Shown piece after piece: positions 1 through 10,553 of a stretch of DNA of 64,000 nt. The position numbers were made by a program, and so were the translations under genes. A model generated the notes under the pieces. That model did no database searches, had not been told where the DNA came from, and worked only from the letters and a program-made list of their open reading frames with translations. The DNA is from Hydractinia symbiolongicarpus. Lineage: Eukaryota > Cnidaria > Hydrozoa > Anthoathecata > Hydractiniidae. Position 1 is the stretch's first letter. Each line of letters starts with the position of its first letter. The stretch spans positions 17,214,001-17,278,000 of the forward strand of contig NC_079888.1 in assembly GCF_029227915.1 (NCBI RefSeq). The letters are read 5' to 3'.

Positions 1-340
1 TTCGCTAAGATGAGCACAACAGTAAACTGTATTTTTATGGAAAAGATTTTTGAAAAATATATTGCAGCTGAAACATCTTATTGCTGTGCGTGTTTCACGT
101 GATTTACGATATACTGCAAACTTGTACTAAAGGGCTTTACATGAATGTTTGGCACAGTTTACAATTCCTATTAATCGCTCCACCACACGTTTAACGCCGG
201 CTAACACAGTTGTGAATAAATCAGACATTTTAATGCCAAGTTCCCCCAGTCTAGTTTGTATAATGAATATCTGATTTAAGAACAATTGTATTCGTATTGT
301 AATATTATTAAGGACGTATATTTTATCTATATTCAAGTGT
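1..340 (-). repeat. Dispersed repeat family R1, copy 1 (partial)
   Basis: Read on the minus strand this matches four other places in the window (about 28075-28750, 32140-32710, 43130-44000, 55560-56330). The shared core is a segment reading roughly GTGGAGCGCTTA, then TGTAAACTGTGCCACAC, TTCAGGTGGAGCGCCTTAG, TACAGGT and CAGTATATCGTAAATC. The GTGGAGCGC motif occurs twice per copy, about 45 bp apart. The copy is cut by the window edge. No coding capacity is evident. Confidence 0.6.
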
Positions 341-404
341 TTGTGAATGCTTTTGCGCCCTCTGCTTGAAGTGTTTAGCGCTTCTAGGCCTTTTGCGTCT
401 TTCT

Positions 405-790
405 ATTGTGAAAACTGAAAGGCATAGATGAAAAGAAATTATCTTGAAAAATTAATTTAAAACTGAAGATCCGAACATGTACAAATGTTTTACTAAAATG
501 CCAAACTCCCCACAATTTCTCTCCACTACAGAGCCGCATTCGTTCTACAATTTACACGATCATAAACGCACGCCAAACTAACAACCTGCTGCATGATACA
601 TGTCACCACCAAAAATTTATTCAATGCGGAAGAACGTGTGTAGCTCCATTTCCATCGTATTGCTTTTTATAAGTATATGAACAAAATTCCGACAATAATT
701 AATCAAGTTTCTGTTTTAAAAAATTATGTCATAAACTTGGCCTTGCATTTTAATAAATAAACCCGTGATAAACATTAATTATTATATCTC
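405..790 (+). repeat. Dispersed repeat family R2, copy A, first block
   Basis: This block is alignable by eye with 5685-6030 and 6360-6430. Both contain AATTATCTTGAAAA-like and ACATGTNCANATGTTT-like strings, a CCCCAATTTCTCT stretch, an AAACGCACG string, TTTCCATCGTA, and end near GTGATAAACATTAATTATT. Copy B interrupts the decayed beta-helix gene. The function is unknown; it could be a non-autonomous mobile element or part of an older segmental duplication. Confidence 0.5.
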
Positions 791-2839
791 TTTGCCATAA
801 GGCAAAGAGATTTGACAATTGGCTTTCATTATTGAATCTTTTAGCTTACCCACCCTCCTGTATGTTTTATCATGGCATTTTCGCCCTCAAGTTTTTATTG
901 ACATGTTGCTATTTTTTTTGGCTGACGTCATTGTAAGGGACCGGAGACAAATAGAGGATTTCTAAGAGGGAATACATCCTTACCGAACTTACCACGCTTT
1001 ATCAGCTATATGTCAGAAGTATGCATAACCTTTCAGACGAAAAGACGTGGCAGTTTACATGTATGAAATTTCAAATGTTGAAAGTAACACACGACACCAC
1101 ATTTTCCTACTTTTTTAAAACATCGCCGTTAAAGTAGTATGTATGTAAATATTTCTAAAACGTTAAGGTGTGACACAAAAAGATGTTTGACTAGTATCCT
1201 CTTGCGGTTCCAAAAGAGGTTCGCTCTGTCGGTCGGTCTAAAAAAAACGCAAAAAAGATTTCATTATTTTGATAACAAGCATCTTGCATAGTTAAGGTCA
1301 GCTACCGTCATTTTTGATCATCCACTTAAACTATCTCGTCTGCCATATTTATGCCGCCTTATTTAACGTCGGCCTTCATTCCGGCACTCGAGAAATTTGG
1401 TGGTATGCCCGCCACGTTGGAAAAATTAATGCCAGTTATGACCAGCATAATATAAGGTCTTTCACGAGCGCGCGAACTGAGGATTCACCTTTCTATTCTG
1501 TGAGAGTGATCAGGCGTATCAAAAAGTGAAAACCTTTTTCATTTTCTTATTGTTAAGTCATTAAAACAGAAATGAATAGCGTGTGCGCATAAATATAATT
1601 TGAGCTTTAGAAACTTAAAAATGAGTGAATGAAAAAATACAAGTAACGTCCTTGAATTTTTTCCCTACATGTTTTTATACTGCACTAGCACCTTTGTGTT
1701 ACAAATACAGTCTATTCTTTCTTCGAAGGTGGAACCATCCAGTGTTTTTGGCACACGTCAAGTAGGCCCACATTTTGCATGTACCGCAATCAACCCAGGT
1801 GTCCATGCGGCTTCTACTTTTCATCCTGACATATTCCACACTTTTCGCTGTCGTGATAGTCGCATCGCTGCTAATTTTAACTTTCTTTTGAAATGCTGAA
1901 ATTGATTGAACTTTGCACTTTCCTCATCATGTCATGTCGGACAAAAAAATCAAAAAAGTGAATTTTCTTCTCAATGACTGTTCCATCGGAAGACGCTAAC
2001 CAACCTTTTTTTTGTGTCACGCCTAAAACCGTATAAGCGATAAGTGTGGCAAGTTTGGTAAGGACGTCTCCCCTAAAGTTTCTGTTTTCTCACTGAACAT
2101 TGTTTCATTATTTGCTAAAAATGAAAAAATTATAGTTAAATATTGGTAGTGCCCTCTTCAAATAATTAAAGTATTGACTTACAAAGAGACGGTAGTTAAA
2201 TAGCAAACCGGGCATTAATTTAGTTTGTGATACAATCGTATTCTTGTTCAGATCAACCGTTTTCAATACATTAACAATCAACATTTGTATATTGAGCAAG
2301 TTTTGAGCGGCTAATTGTTGAAACATCCAGATGCTAATTGCTGAACTAATGAAATACCAAACTACTTTGAAAAATCTTGCTCAGAAGTTTTTGCATTCAA
2401 GTCATCAATTTTACATAACAAGTGTTGTATCATGGAATTTCAAGCATTTTCTGAAGTAATTTCGAGCGCATTGAGTTAAAATACTCTTTTTTTAATCCAT
2501 AATTTTAATGTTTTATTTATTCAGTTGTATTGCACTTTGCACTTCGTTATTAGAATCAGAGTTTTTTGCTAAGTTTCCTTAGTTGGTTGTGCGAAAAATT
2601 CGGCGTTCAAAGATAATTCCCATGTTGTTTATATAAAGAGAAAGAGGAAAAATTTCAGCCTTGTCATTGCTCTTATTATTGGTTTTTCTGTTCAAGAGTT
2701 CACAGCCTTATTGTTGTTCTTACAGAGAGAATAAGTTATGTAATTTAAGTTAGCTATGATTTAAAGTTAAAATAATAATCGAGAATTGAATTTGAAATTT
2801 TAAGGATATTAAATAATTTTGTTTCACCCAGATTATTCG
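791..2839. other. Gene-poor AT-rich stretch
   Basis: I see no supportable gene here. Open frames at 1314-1529, 1669-1899 and 2108-2326 are short, match nothing I recognise, and lack splice partners. Confidence 0.5.
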
Positions 2840-3130
2840 GTTTCAAAGTCCACTTCAGAGTTCAGTACTTTTTCAGATTATTGCTAATGGGGAAAATCTT
2901 TAAGCTGCAGAGCTTCTTGTAATTGTTTTGTTGATTTACTTATTTACAAAATTAGTTCAGCAAACTCCACCTCAGTGCTCATGTTTACCTGGTCTGTTTA
3001 CCATTCATAGCCGGGAATGAGTAATTAAGGAAATCGTTTATTATGGTGACTGGGAAAAAAAAAGAAACTTAAGAAATTAAGGTACCATTATGATTGCACT
3101 TAAGGTGTTTTATACATTGGTTTCTTATAA
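2840..3130 (+). repeat. Dispersed repeat family R2, copy A, second block
   Basis: This resembles 6540-6770. In both copies a CTCAGNGCTCAT / GTTTACC segment is followed by a GGNGNCTGGAAAAAAAA tract and TTAAGGTACCATTAT, then TTATACAT. The two blocks of copy A are therefore separated by about 2 kb of unrelated DNA. In copy B they are only about 0.5 kb apart. Confidence 0.4.
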
Positions 3131-5322
3131 AAATACGTGAAGTATATAAATAGTCTATGTACAGCTACCGGGTAGAGTGTATACAAACTTAATGTTAAAA
3201 GTTCATGTCTTCATGTCTTCTATCGTTATGGAAACATTTAGTAGCAATTTATAAATGACTGTGTTTTTATTCGCAAATCATACAAGACAATCTTTCTACT
3301 ACATAATTCACTCATTTAAACCGCGTGTCAAAGTACACACCAACCTTATAAACATTGTTTTATAATACACACAATATTTTTGCACAGTTTCCAAACAAAA
3401 AACAGCACAAAGTCAATAACAGGCGTACTAAAAAACTCCAAAATATCAAGGACAGTAGATATTGAAATAATCTTTTCTTAGTTGTTGTAGCTGTACATAT
3501 ATCAAAACGCACGAAATTGGTTAACTCCAACAAAAAAGCAAAGGCTGACTAAAGATGTCGTTTCCATCCAGTTAATAAATTTCGATTTATATGGTTTTAT
3601 ACGCAAATGAACTACCAGTAGTAACAGCATGATTGGAAGTATAAACCACAATCGCTTCATTGGGTCGATGAAAAATATGGTAAACACAGCAATTACGAGT
3701 CTCTGGTACAATCTCCATGTATCCCAAAATAAACATGTTTCATCATGTCTGTATTGATGAAACGGCTCTTGAAACATATTGCAAATATATTTCTTTAATA
3801 TTGTATCGCTTGCTACATTTGACGTCGCCAAAACTTTCCCGAAAACCAACATCCAATAGTTAACGGTGGCAAAAACAAGCAGTAGAAGAATTGCATGACA
3901 GTGATTTTGTTATTTTCAAGGAGTCTAACACTTATACATAAAATCAGCGGAAATGGTAAAGTCCAGAAAGTAATGTTAATCTTTTGCCAAAGGGTATAAC
4001 ATGTGATTTCTCCATTTACATAGAGAATATATTCTCCGTTTACATTTCTGCAATTTGTCAGTTCTTTTTTCGGGCAAATGTTAAGAAAGTCTTTTGGTGT
4101 ATCAAGGTTGAATATATCGACTGCCAGTTTATTTAGAACACTTTCATTTTTTTGTACATCTAATTTGACATGAATTAATGATTTAATATTTTATAAGGCA
4201 ACTAACACTTTTAATATTCCAGATATTCTGCTGTTTTCTTCATAGTATTTGTTATTCGATGACGTCATTTCCTCTATTGGTGGTGATCCGTGTATAACAA
4301 CATAGCCGTCATCGTTAATCAAGGTATACTATGGTAATTAATAGAACTACTTCGGGTTTTGTATAATAAATTGCATTCACCTTGCTTTGATGATTTGTTA
4401 CCTTCAAAACGTTCTTTAGAGCTAGCAAAAAAGAATTATTTTCAGAAGAATCTTATCTCTTTCAATTATGCTAAAATCATCGCATATGTTAATCCAAAGA
4501 TTAGAAATATTATCGAAAACGCTTCAGTACATGAATTTGAAGAAATACAACGATTATCAAAATAGTTGACCTGGTACCCTGTTGTACATACTCCACAGAG
4601 CATTCCAGCTCTATGACTAGCGTAACTTTTGGAAGATGTACATTTTCAACGTGTTTGTGAACAACAGTACTCTTCTGGGCAAGGGTTAACTTCAGATGGT
4701 TTTGACTTTCAAATCTCCAAAATCGGTCGTTACTTTTGATATGACTATCACAATTGCTTCCTGGAGGGCATGAGAAGCATTGAGTTTGTTTGTTAAAGGG
4801 CTTAATTATATTTCCTGGTACTATTTGAATTTTCTGACTTGAAGTTAGAAGTCTGTATGTGCTTCTAGGACAATGTTTGCAAAACATTATGTATACGTTT
4901 CGTTGAAAAGTACTTTTTCCTTTATTTTTGTAGTTTGCATAAGATGCATTGTAGTTCTTCGGGCATTTGTATTCTAAAGATCTATTAGTTTGCTTTAGAA
5001 GTGTGAGGTAAATGGGTGGAATACTGTCGTTAATGTCAGATAACATTACGTTGATACTGTACTTCTTCTTCTTCACAATGTTCTTATGTGGTGAGTTCAC
5101 TGAAAGGGCAGCAGGTACAAGAACTTTTTTTACTCCAACAGCTTTCATAGTGACATTGTTCATGTTTAACCAAGTTGACAGATGCTTTTTAACCTGGAAA
5201 AAAAGATCGGTTGCAGCATCTAGAGCAAAATTTTTATCAAAATGCACGTCATTTATTATGACATTACTTTGTTCACAATACACACCTCCAACGACAATTG
5301 CCATATTTTTCAATAATTGATA

Positions 5323-5660
5323 AATATACCTAACTTTTTGAGCTCATAACATAAATACCACCACTTGTTTCTACCTTGTTAAATTTAAAACTTGTGTTTA
5401 CAAAAGAAACTACTGTGTTTTTGCGAATTCGAATACCTCCTCCTTCATCTATCGCGGTACTGTTCGTTATACTTGTGTTTAGTAAAGACACATTGCTTTT
5501 GTCAATTTAAATACCCCCTCCTTCGTCTATTGCGGCATTGTTAGTTATATTTGTGTTTACTGAAAACACATTGCTCTGTCCTCCTTCTCCATTTGTCACG
5601 ATATTGCTAGCTATAATTGTGTTTACTAAAGAAACATTGCTTAAAGGCACGTAATCACCC
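5323..5660 (-). repeat. Beta-helix coding repeats inside the pseudogene
   Basis: Three tandem coding units of roughly 28 codons, each with a NVSLVNT/NVFSVNT/NVSLLNT strand followed by an ITNN..AIDEGGGI turn. Asn/Gly-rich turns of this type build right-handed parallel beta-helices. The middle unit ends in an in-frame TAA at 5507-5509. A further unit of the same type lies at about 6800-6900. Confidence 0.7.
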
Positions 5661-5684
5661 TGTAGGCAACTTTTTTTAAGGTAC

Positions 5685-6770
5685 CTATTTTATTGTAAAA
5701 ATTGAAAGATATACATGAGAAAACATTATCTTGAAAATTTATTGAAAACTGACAACCAGAACATGTTCAGATGTTTCATAGAAATTGCAAACTCACCCCA
5801 ATTTCTCTTCGCCTACAGAACCGCCATTTCATTGCACGAATCATGCGATATTAAACGCACGGTAAAATCAATCACATGGTTGCTGCATTCAGACCATTAT
5901 AGCAAAAATAATGAATGAGGGAGAGCATCTGTAGTTGTGTTTCCATCGTAATGCTTTTATAAATATATCCACAAAGTTTCGAACATGATAAATCAGATAT
6001 GTCAATCGAAGTTTCTGTGTTATTCTCTATTATTTAAACCTTTTAGCTTACTGAAATCAGACTTTTTTGCAACACTGACTACTTTTTATTATTGTTTTTG
6101 AAGACAGCTTCGCCTCGCTAGCTGTCTTACGTTTTGATTATTTTCCTTTGTTTAAACAGTCAGTCGTTTTCTTATGGAGACAGTATCAGATCTACACAAT
6201 GAAAGTGGAAATTCTGAAAATTTAGATATTGTAATATCTAAATTTTCAGAATTTCCCCTTTCATGCCCTAAATTTAATTATCTCCATAGTGCTATAACTA
6301 TCTCCAACTATCACAATGAGCATATTCCCCCGCTTAGCTTAAAATATGCAGTAATCCCGTGCATGCTAATAAATAAAAAGAAAATAAATAAAAGAAAGAG
6401 CGTGATAAGCATTAATGATCATAATTATTAACCACGAGGTAATGCTGTGATTTCTTCTTTCTGTTTTGTTTTGTCTGGCCTTCAAAAACAATGACGAATA
6501 GAATAGAAGAAAATTAAATCTAAGTGGAGAACGGAGCCTACCATATTGGCGATTTTATCGAAATCCATCTCAGAGCTCATTTAAAGTTAAGGCCGTTTGT
6601 TTACCTCCGGTTTCACACGAACATTTTGCAACGGCCCGCTTATTAAACCAGAATAAGAGATCAACAAGATCGTTAAATATGGCGGCTGGAAAAAAAACAA
6701 CAATAAATTTAAGATATTAAAGTACCATTATTTCCATTTCTAGTGCGTTATACATCCTCAAATTTTCAGG
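5685..6770 (+). repeat. Dispersed repeat family R2, copy B
   Basis: Matches 405-790 and 2840-3130 in the same order and orientation. It sits between two blocks of beta-helix coding sequence of the decayed gene. It is therefore either an insertion into that gene or an ancient intron shared by duplicated loci. A nearly perfect palindrome (6207-6256) lies within it. The short open frames at 5715-5918 and 6174-6431 are chance frames in repeat DNA. Confidence 0.5.
6207..6256. repeat. Perfect 24-bp inverted repeat with 2-nt centre
   Basis: Left arm 6207-6230 (starts GGAAATTCTGAAAA) and right arm 6233-6256 are exact reverse complements separated only by GT. It could fold as a long hairpin. It may be the core of a tiny foldback element nested in repeat R2. 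Confidence 0.9.
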
Positions 6771-7341
6771 AAAGTCATAACTCGATAATGGTGATTACGC
6801 ACCTTTAATTCAATTCGAATACATCCTGCATAATTCGCGATGTTGTTAGTTATATTTGTGTTTATTAAGGAGACTTCGCTGTCAAAAATATAAATACCTT
6901 CTGCATCTAACGCACTTTTAGTATATAGACAGGTTTTTTTTAAGAAGTGAGAATTGTTTGTTAAGACTTTACTTTTTCTTATGTGAAATACTCCGGCCAA
7001 AGCTGTGTTATAGATGAAACTTGATGCCACAATTTCTCCAGTTGTGTTGTAAGCGTAAAATACTGAACTATACTTTATAGCGTAAAATACTGAACTATCA
7101 CATAATGATATGTAATGATATACCCGACTTATTTTAACATTAAAATAGAAACCCTGCGATTTGAAGATGTCCACCTGCAGCAAGAATGTTGGAAAGCAAA
7201 TATATGCGTTGCGATCGAAGATACTATTAATTTAAAAGTTCAAAATGCCAAAAAAAATAAAAGAGGTTAAAAACAGGAAGAAAAAAGTTGTTTGAAGTCG
7301 TCTGTAAAGATTTTATGTTCCATAGGTAATTTTTTTTTAAA

Positions 7342-7600
7342 TCAGAGAGAAAGTTTAATCCTGACTGCATCGAAATAACTCAAATAGACAGTTTCAACGA
7401 AGGTCTCGACATTGAAAGTGTTTAAATCATTTTCACGGATATAGACATGGTCAATAAGTGAACCTGATATATGAGTTGGAGAGGAAATAGTTTTCGTCGC
7501 TAAATGCATTCACATTAAAATCTCCGAGAATAATATCAACAATTTCATTTCCCAAAAAATATTGAATAAGGTATAATGATTTATATTGAGAGAATTTTTA
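7342..7600 (-). pseudogene. C-terminal half of an endonuclease/exonuclease/phosphatase (EEP) domain
   Basis: Minus-strand frames show a LGDFNVNAF motif typical of EEP/AP-endonuclease folds. After one frame change near 7455 comes IDHVYI, and a C-terminal YFDAVRIKLSL before a TGA at 7342-7344 (the family usually has SDHDAV here; SDH is altered to SYF). Such domains occur in LINEs and in Helentron-type rolling-circle transposons, where EEP follows a PIF1-like helicase. The window does hold Helitron-like short elements, but nothing links them to this piece. It is broken and incomplete. Confidence 0.65.
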
Positions 7601-7650
7601 CAATATAGAAGCAGAACACTAATAGCGTTTTCGTAAAACATTTTTTTTTG

Positions 7651-7881
7651 TCATTCAGAAAATATTGCACCAGGAATTTTTACAATATCAAACAATTCTA
7701 TAGTTTCATTATGACCAATTAAATAACTAGAAAATTTGTCCACAATATGATTGGCCAATCTATACGAAATATATGCTATATTTTTGTTTTCTACTAAAAT
7801 GCAATTTTTACTTTGTCTGATTGGTTTCCATAGCGTGCAAAAAGGTGAAATTTTTTCTTGATTGGTTAATAACTTGCTCAT
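7651..7881 (-). CDS. Unassigned 76-codon open frame next to the EEP remnant
   Basis: A single open frame with ATG, rich in Ile, Lys and Asn, reading toward the EEP remnant about 50 bp downstream. It contains LANHIVDKFSSYLIGH and ends VKIPGAIFSE. It may be the upstream part of the same dead transposon protein, since strand and spacing fit. I recognise no family signature, and it may equally be a chance frame. Confidence 0.25.
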   Translation of the reverse strand: MSKLLTNQEKISPFCTLWKPIRQSKNCILVENKNIAYISYRLANHIVDKFSSYLIGHNETIELFDIVKIPGAIFSE

Positions 7882-8110
7882 TGTTCTCTTAAAAAACGAG
7901 AACTTGTGTATGTATATATATTCACAGTTTATTTATTCTTTAGTTTAACATAGTTTTTAAAGAGATTACAACTGATCGAACTACTGCTTGTAAAGACATC
8001 ACCAAACATTTTTTTTTTAAATACAATGAAATGAACGGTGCTGCAAATAAAATTTTAATATATACGGGGTCTTCGTTATGTCCGTAGTCAGTGGACATGC
8101 ACCTTTATTT

Positions 8111-9619
8111 TTAGTTCTTGCATCCGTATGTCATCAATTGAGGAAGATTGACGCAGACTTGATGTTTGTAACATAAGGATTTTCCGCTTTCACATTCATT
8201 GTAATCTAAGCACAAAATATACCAGATAAAAACTAATAAAGTAAAGAATGCACAGTAAGACGATGAAGAAACATGTGCTCTGTCAAATTTTGATGGATAT
8301 TTCTACAGACTTGTCTATATTATAAAGCTTGTTATATGTAAGCGAGCCAAAGATGTTAGCTGGTAGTAAGCATCGATGGACTGATTTTTTTTGTGTAGAT
8401 CTGATGTGTGAATTCTCATGGATTTTTTTACGGACTCACGACGAGTATAATATATTGCTTAAAATGTTTTTCGTTGAATAGACATTACATTTAAAAATGT
8501 TGTCAAAAATGCCACGAAAATACATCATTTAACAAAATGGAGTGTTACCTGTTAAGAAAAAACTTTTTCGATCCACTTTCACATAAGAGCTACCCTTTTT
8601 AAAAAGTACGAATTTACTTTGCTTTAATGAACGTAGGATGCTTTGTCGAAGTTCATCGATAGTTCCAAAATATGCGGATAAAATCTCAATTTTGACGAAA
8701 ATTCTTGTTGAAGGCCTTTATGAAAAAAGTACAGAAATAGATTAATTGTAGAAAATAAAAAAGTGTACTATGATAAAAAAAAACGGATGATGTGATTATT
8801 ACTTACATATTTTCAGGTATGTTAGTGACAAATGTTATCGCTTTCGTCGCTTTTTCAAAAATTGCTTTGACCTATGATAAGGAAGTTAGATAATCGTTTA
8901 AGAAGAAACCCTATGACCCGAAGCTGGGTTTTGGTTTATAAACAAAGTAATCATCAGCAACTGGTCAAACTGGAAATTTATAAAATTAAGCTGCAGGGGC
9001 TGGCAAGCAATATGCAAAATAGTTCTTTTTAGGAGAATGAAAAATCTTGAAAAGTATGAAAATTACGTGTGGCAACTACTTTTGCTACTTCCAGACTAAA
9101 CTCAAAGTTTTGCCCTGAGCCACCAAGGCCGTAAAAAAAGCAACTTGCTTATAAGGAACGTGTACTTAAAAAGAGTTAAAAAATCCCAGGGTAGACTCAA
9201 AACCCACCACGATTAATGCATGTCACGTCACGAGATTTTAATTTCCATAAAGACATTGATTGTTACAAATTGTTGATGATGTTACACATAACACTAACGA
9301 CTGTATTAGTACTCAGCATAATATGGCGTGCCCTGTAATAAATTTCTAAGCAGAGATTGTTAGGAAAAAATCTTGAGTGAATATTATTATTCTGTTCACA
9401 ATCATTGATATTTGTAAATTGAATATGGTATAGCTAGCTGCGGAGTGAGAAATTTTTACTGAGAGGTTCACTGAGACAATGTTAAAAGTATACTTACGCT
9501 ATTTAAAGTATCATTTATGAATGTTCTGTAGTAGGGCTCGCTCCTAAGAAGATCTGTCTTGCCAAGACCACAAAAGTTAACTTCATCCAAAGAGAAGCTC
9601 ACAGAAACTGATTTCGACA
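8111..9619 (-). pseudogene. Second SEA-like/EGF 3' module, paralogous to the NIDO gene's 3' end
   Basis: Four minus-strand exons with good splice sites and consistent phases: 9498-9619 (phase 1 to 0), 8807-8871 (0 to 2), 8549-8715 (2 to 1) and 8111-8205 (1 to stop). The first has the same length (122 nt) and phases as exon 9 of the upstream NIDO gene. It encodes a similar strand-helix start (VSVSFSLDEVNF ... YYRTFINDTLNS). The last opens DYNECESGKSLCYKHQVC, like the DFNECSS... EGF exon of the NIDO gene, but stops after GCKN, so the EGF domain lacks its final cysteines. No NIDO or intact Ig exon precedes it. It could be a truncated tandem duplicate, or an alternative 3' end spliced from the NIDO gene's Ig exon, which also ends in phase 1. 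Confidence 0.6.
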
Positions 9620-9869
9620 CTGAATGATAAAGCAATACATATTTTATAGGTACAAGCCTCTATTTTAAGCAGCTTCTTATAAAATATAAACAAAAATAAA
9701 GAAATGTAGATAATAGAAAATTGTAACTTATCTACCTGCGTGTATAAAATCCAACTTTTGATTTTCTAAAATTTAAAAGAAAAAATTACGATAAAGATAT
9801 ATGCTTAAGATTCTAAACGGATGGATTTAACAAAAAAGGTTATAAATTGTTATTGTTGTCAGCTCCAAT

Positions 9870-10180
9870 AGTTTCAATCTCCCGTGCAAAAAGTCTGTTT
9901 TTAACTAGAAACGCCCGCTCTGTTGGATATGTAACAGTTATGTTAAAATGCTTGCTGTCTGTCAATGAATCAAAGATATAACATCAGGTAAGGACAGGGA
10001 ACTTTCCATGGATTTTTCCACTGTTTGTGATGACTTTTTGTCGATTTCTGGCAAAAGGATAGATTGTTTGTTACAAAGGTAGCAAAAATACCAACTGGTT
10101 GTAATGGATGAACCATAGTTTTGATTTCAGCTGTTGCATCTTTCATACTAACAAAGTATTTGGCTGCGCATTCTTATTTC
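9870..10180 (-). pseudogene. Broken exon-like segment upstream of the second 3' module
   Basis: The minus strand reads ECAAKYFVSMKDATAEIK and, after a frame change, KHFNITVTYPTERAFLVKN. Both parts look protein-like but are in different frames, with stops between them. Its position corresponds to where an Ig-like exon would be expected for the downstream SEA-like/EGF exons. No Ig cysteines are seen. Confidence 0.3.
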
Positions 10181-10553
10181 GCGGGATGGTTTCACTTCTC
10201 ATGTATTTGCAAGTAGCTAGCCAAGATTTAATGTAAACTGAATTATTCCATCTACATTGACTAGCCTATTAACTAAGTCAAATGACATTTATTTCTCAAC
10301 TAATTCTAAAAGATCTATTCTGTTCGCTGACTGTAATGTCCACTAACTTCAATGTATGCTGTAAAAGCTGCTCTTATAGCAAAGTTAGGCTTACTCAAGT
10401 AAGTTTCTTCATTAAACACCTTTTTAAGCTTTTTAAAACGTATCTTTTGAAGTACAGTAAATCGAACAAATAGGGTGGCTTATTTGGTGACAATAACTTA
10501 TGTAAGTTTGTTAAGGATCTTTTGTTAAACGTTGCACCAAATAGAAAATATAA

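Larger units (their letters stand above)
3502..7183 (-). pseudogene. Decayed beta-helix/multi-pass membrane protein gene
   Basis: Minus-strand remains of a large surface protein. From its N-terminal side there are beta-helix repeats (6758-7183 and 5323-5660, units like NVSLLNTSITN...AIDEGGGI), a Cys-rich segment (CFSCPPGSNC then RFW, about 4690-4830), a CPEEYCC...MLCGVCTTGY segment in another frame (about 4565-4690), a membrane span (AFSIIFLIFGLTYAMILA, about 4465-4540), a block with LPFPLILCIS (about 3840-4130), and a terminal multi-pass block at 3502-3852 (FWDTWRLYQRLVIAVFTIFF...). This order matches a widespread invertebrate/protist family of beta-helix plus Cys-rich plus multi-TM proteins; the function is not known. 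Lesions seen: stops at 5507-5509, 4646-4648 and 4466-4468, and frame changes near 4690 and 3840. Repeat R2 copy B splits the beta-helix part. This is a dead gene, not an active locus. Confidence 0.75.

Noticed and set aside
4359-4565. Plus-strand 68-codon open frame
   Set aside because: The minus strand of the same DNA encodes a recognisable membrane span and Cys segment of the beta-helix pseudogene, so the plus frame is a shadow.
5012-5320. Plus-strand 102-codon open frame
   Set aside because: Antisense shadow of the beta-helix pseudogene coding sequence.
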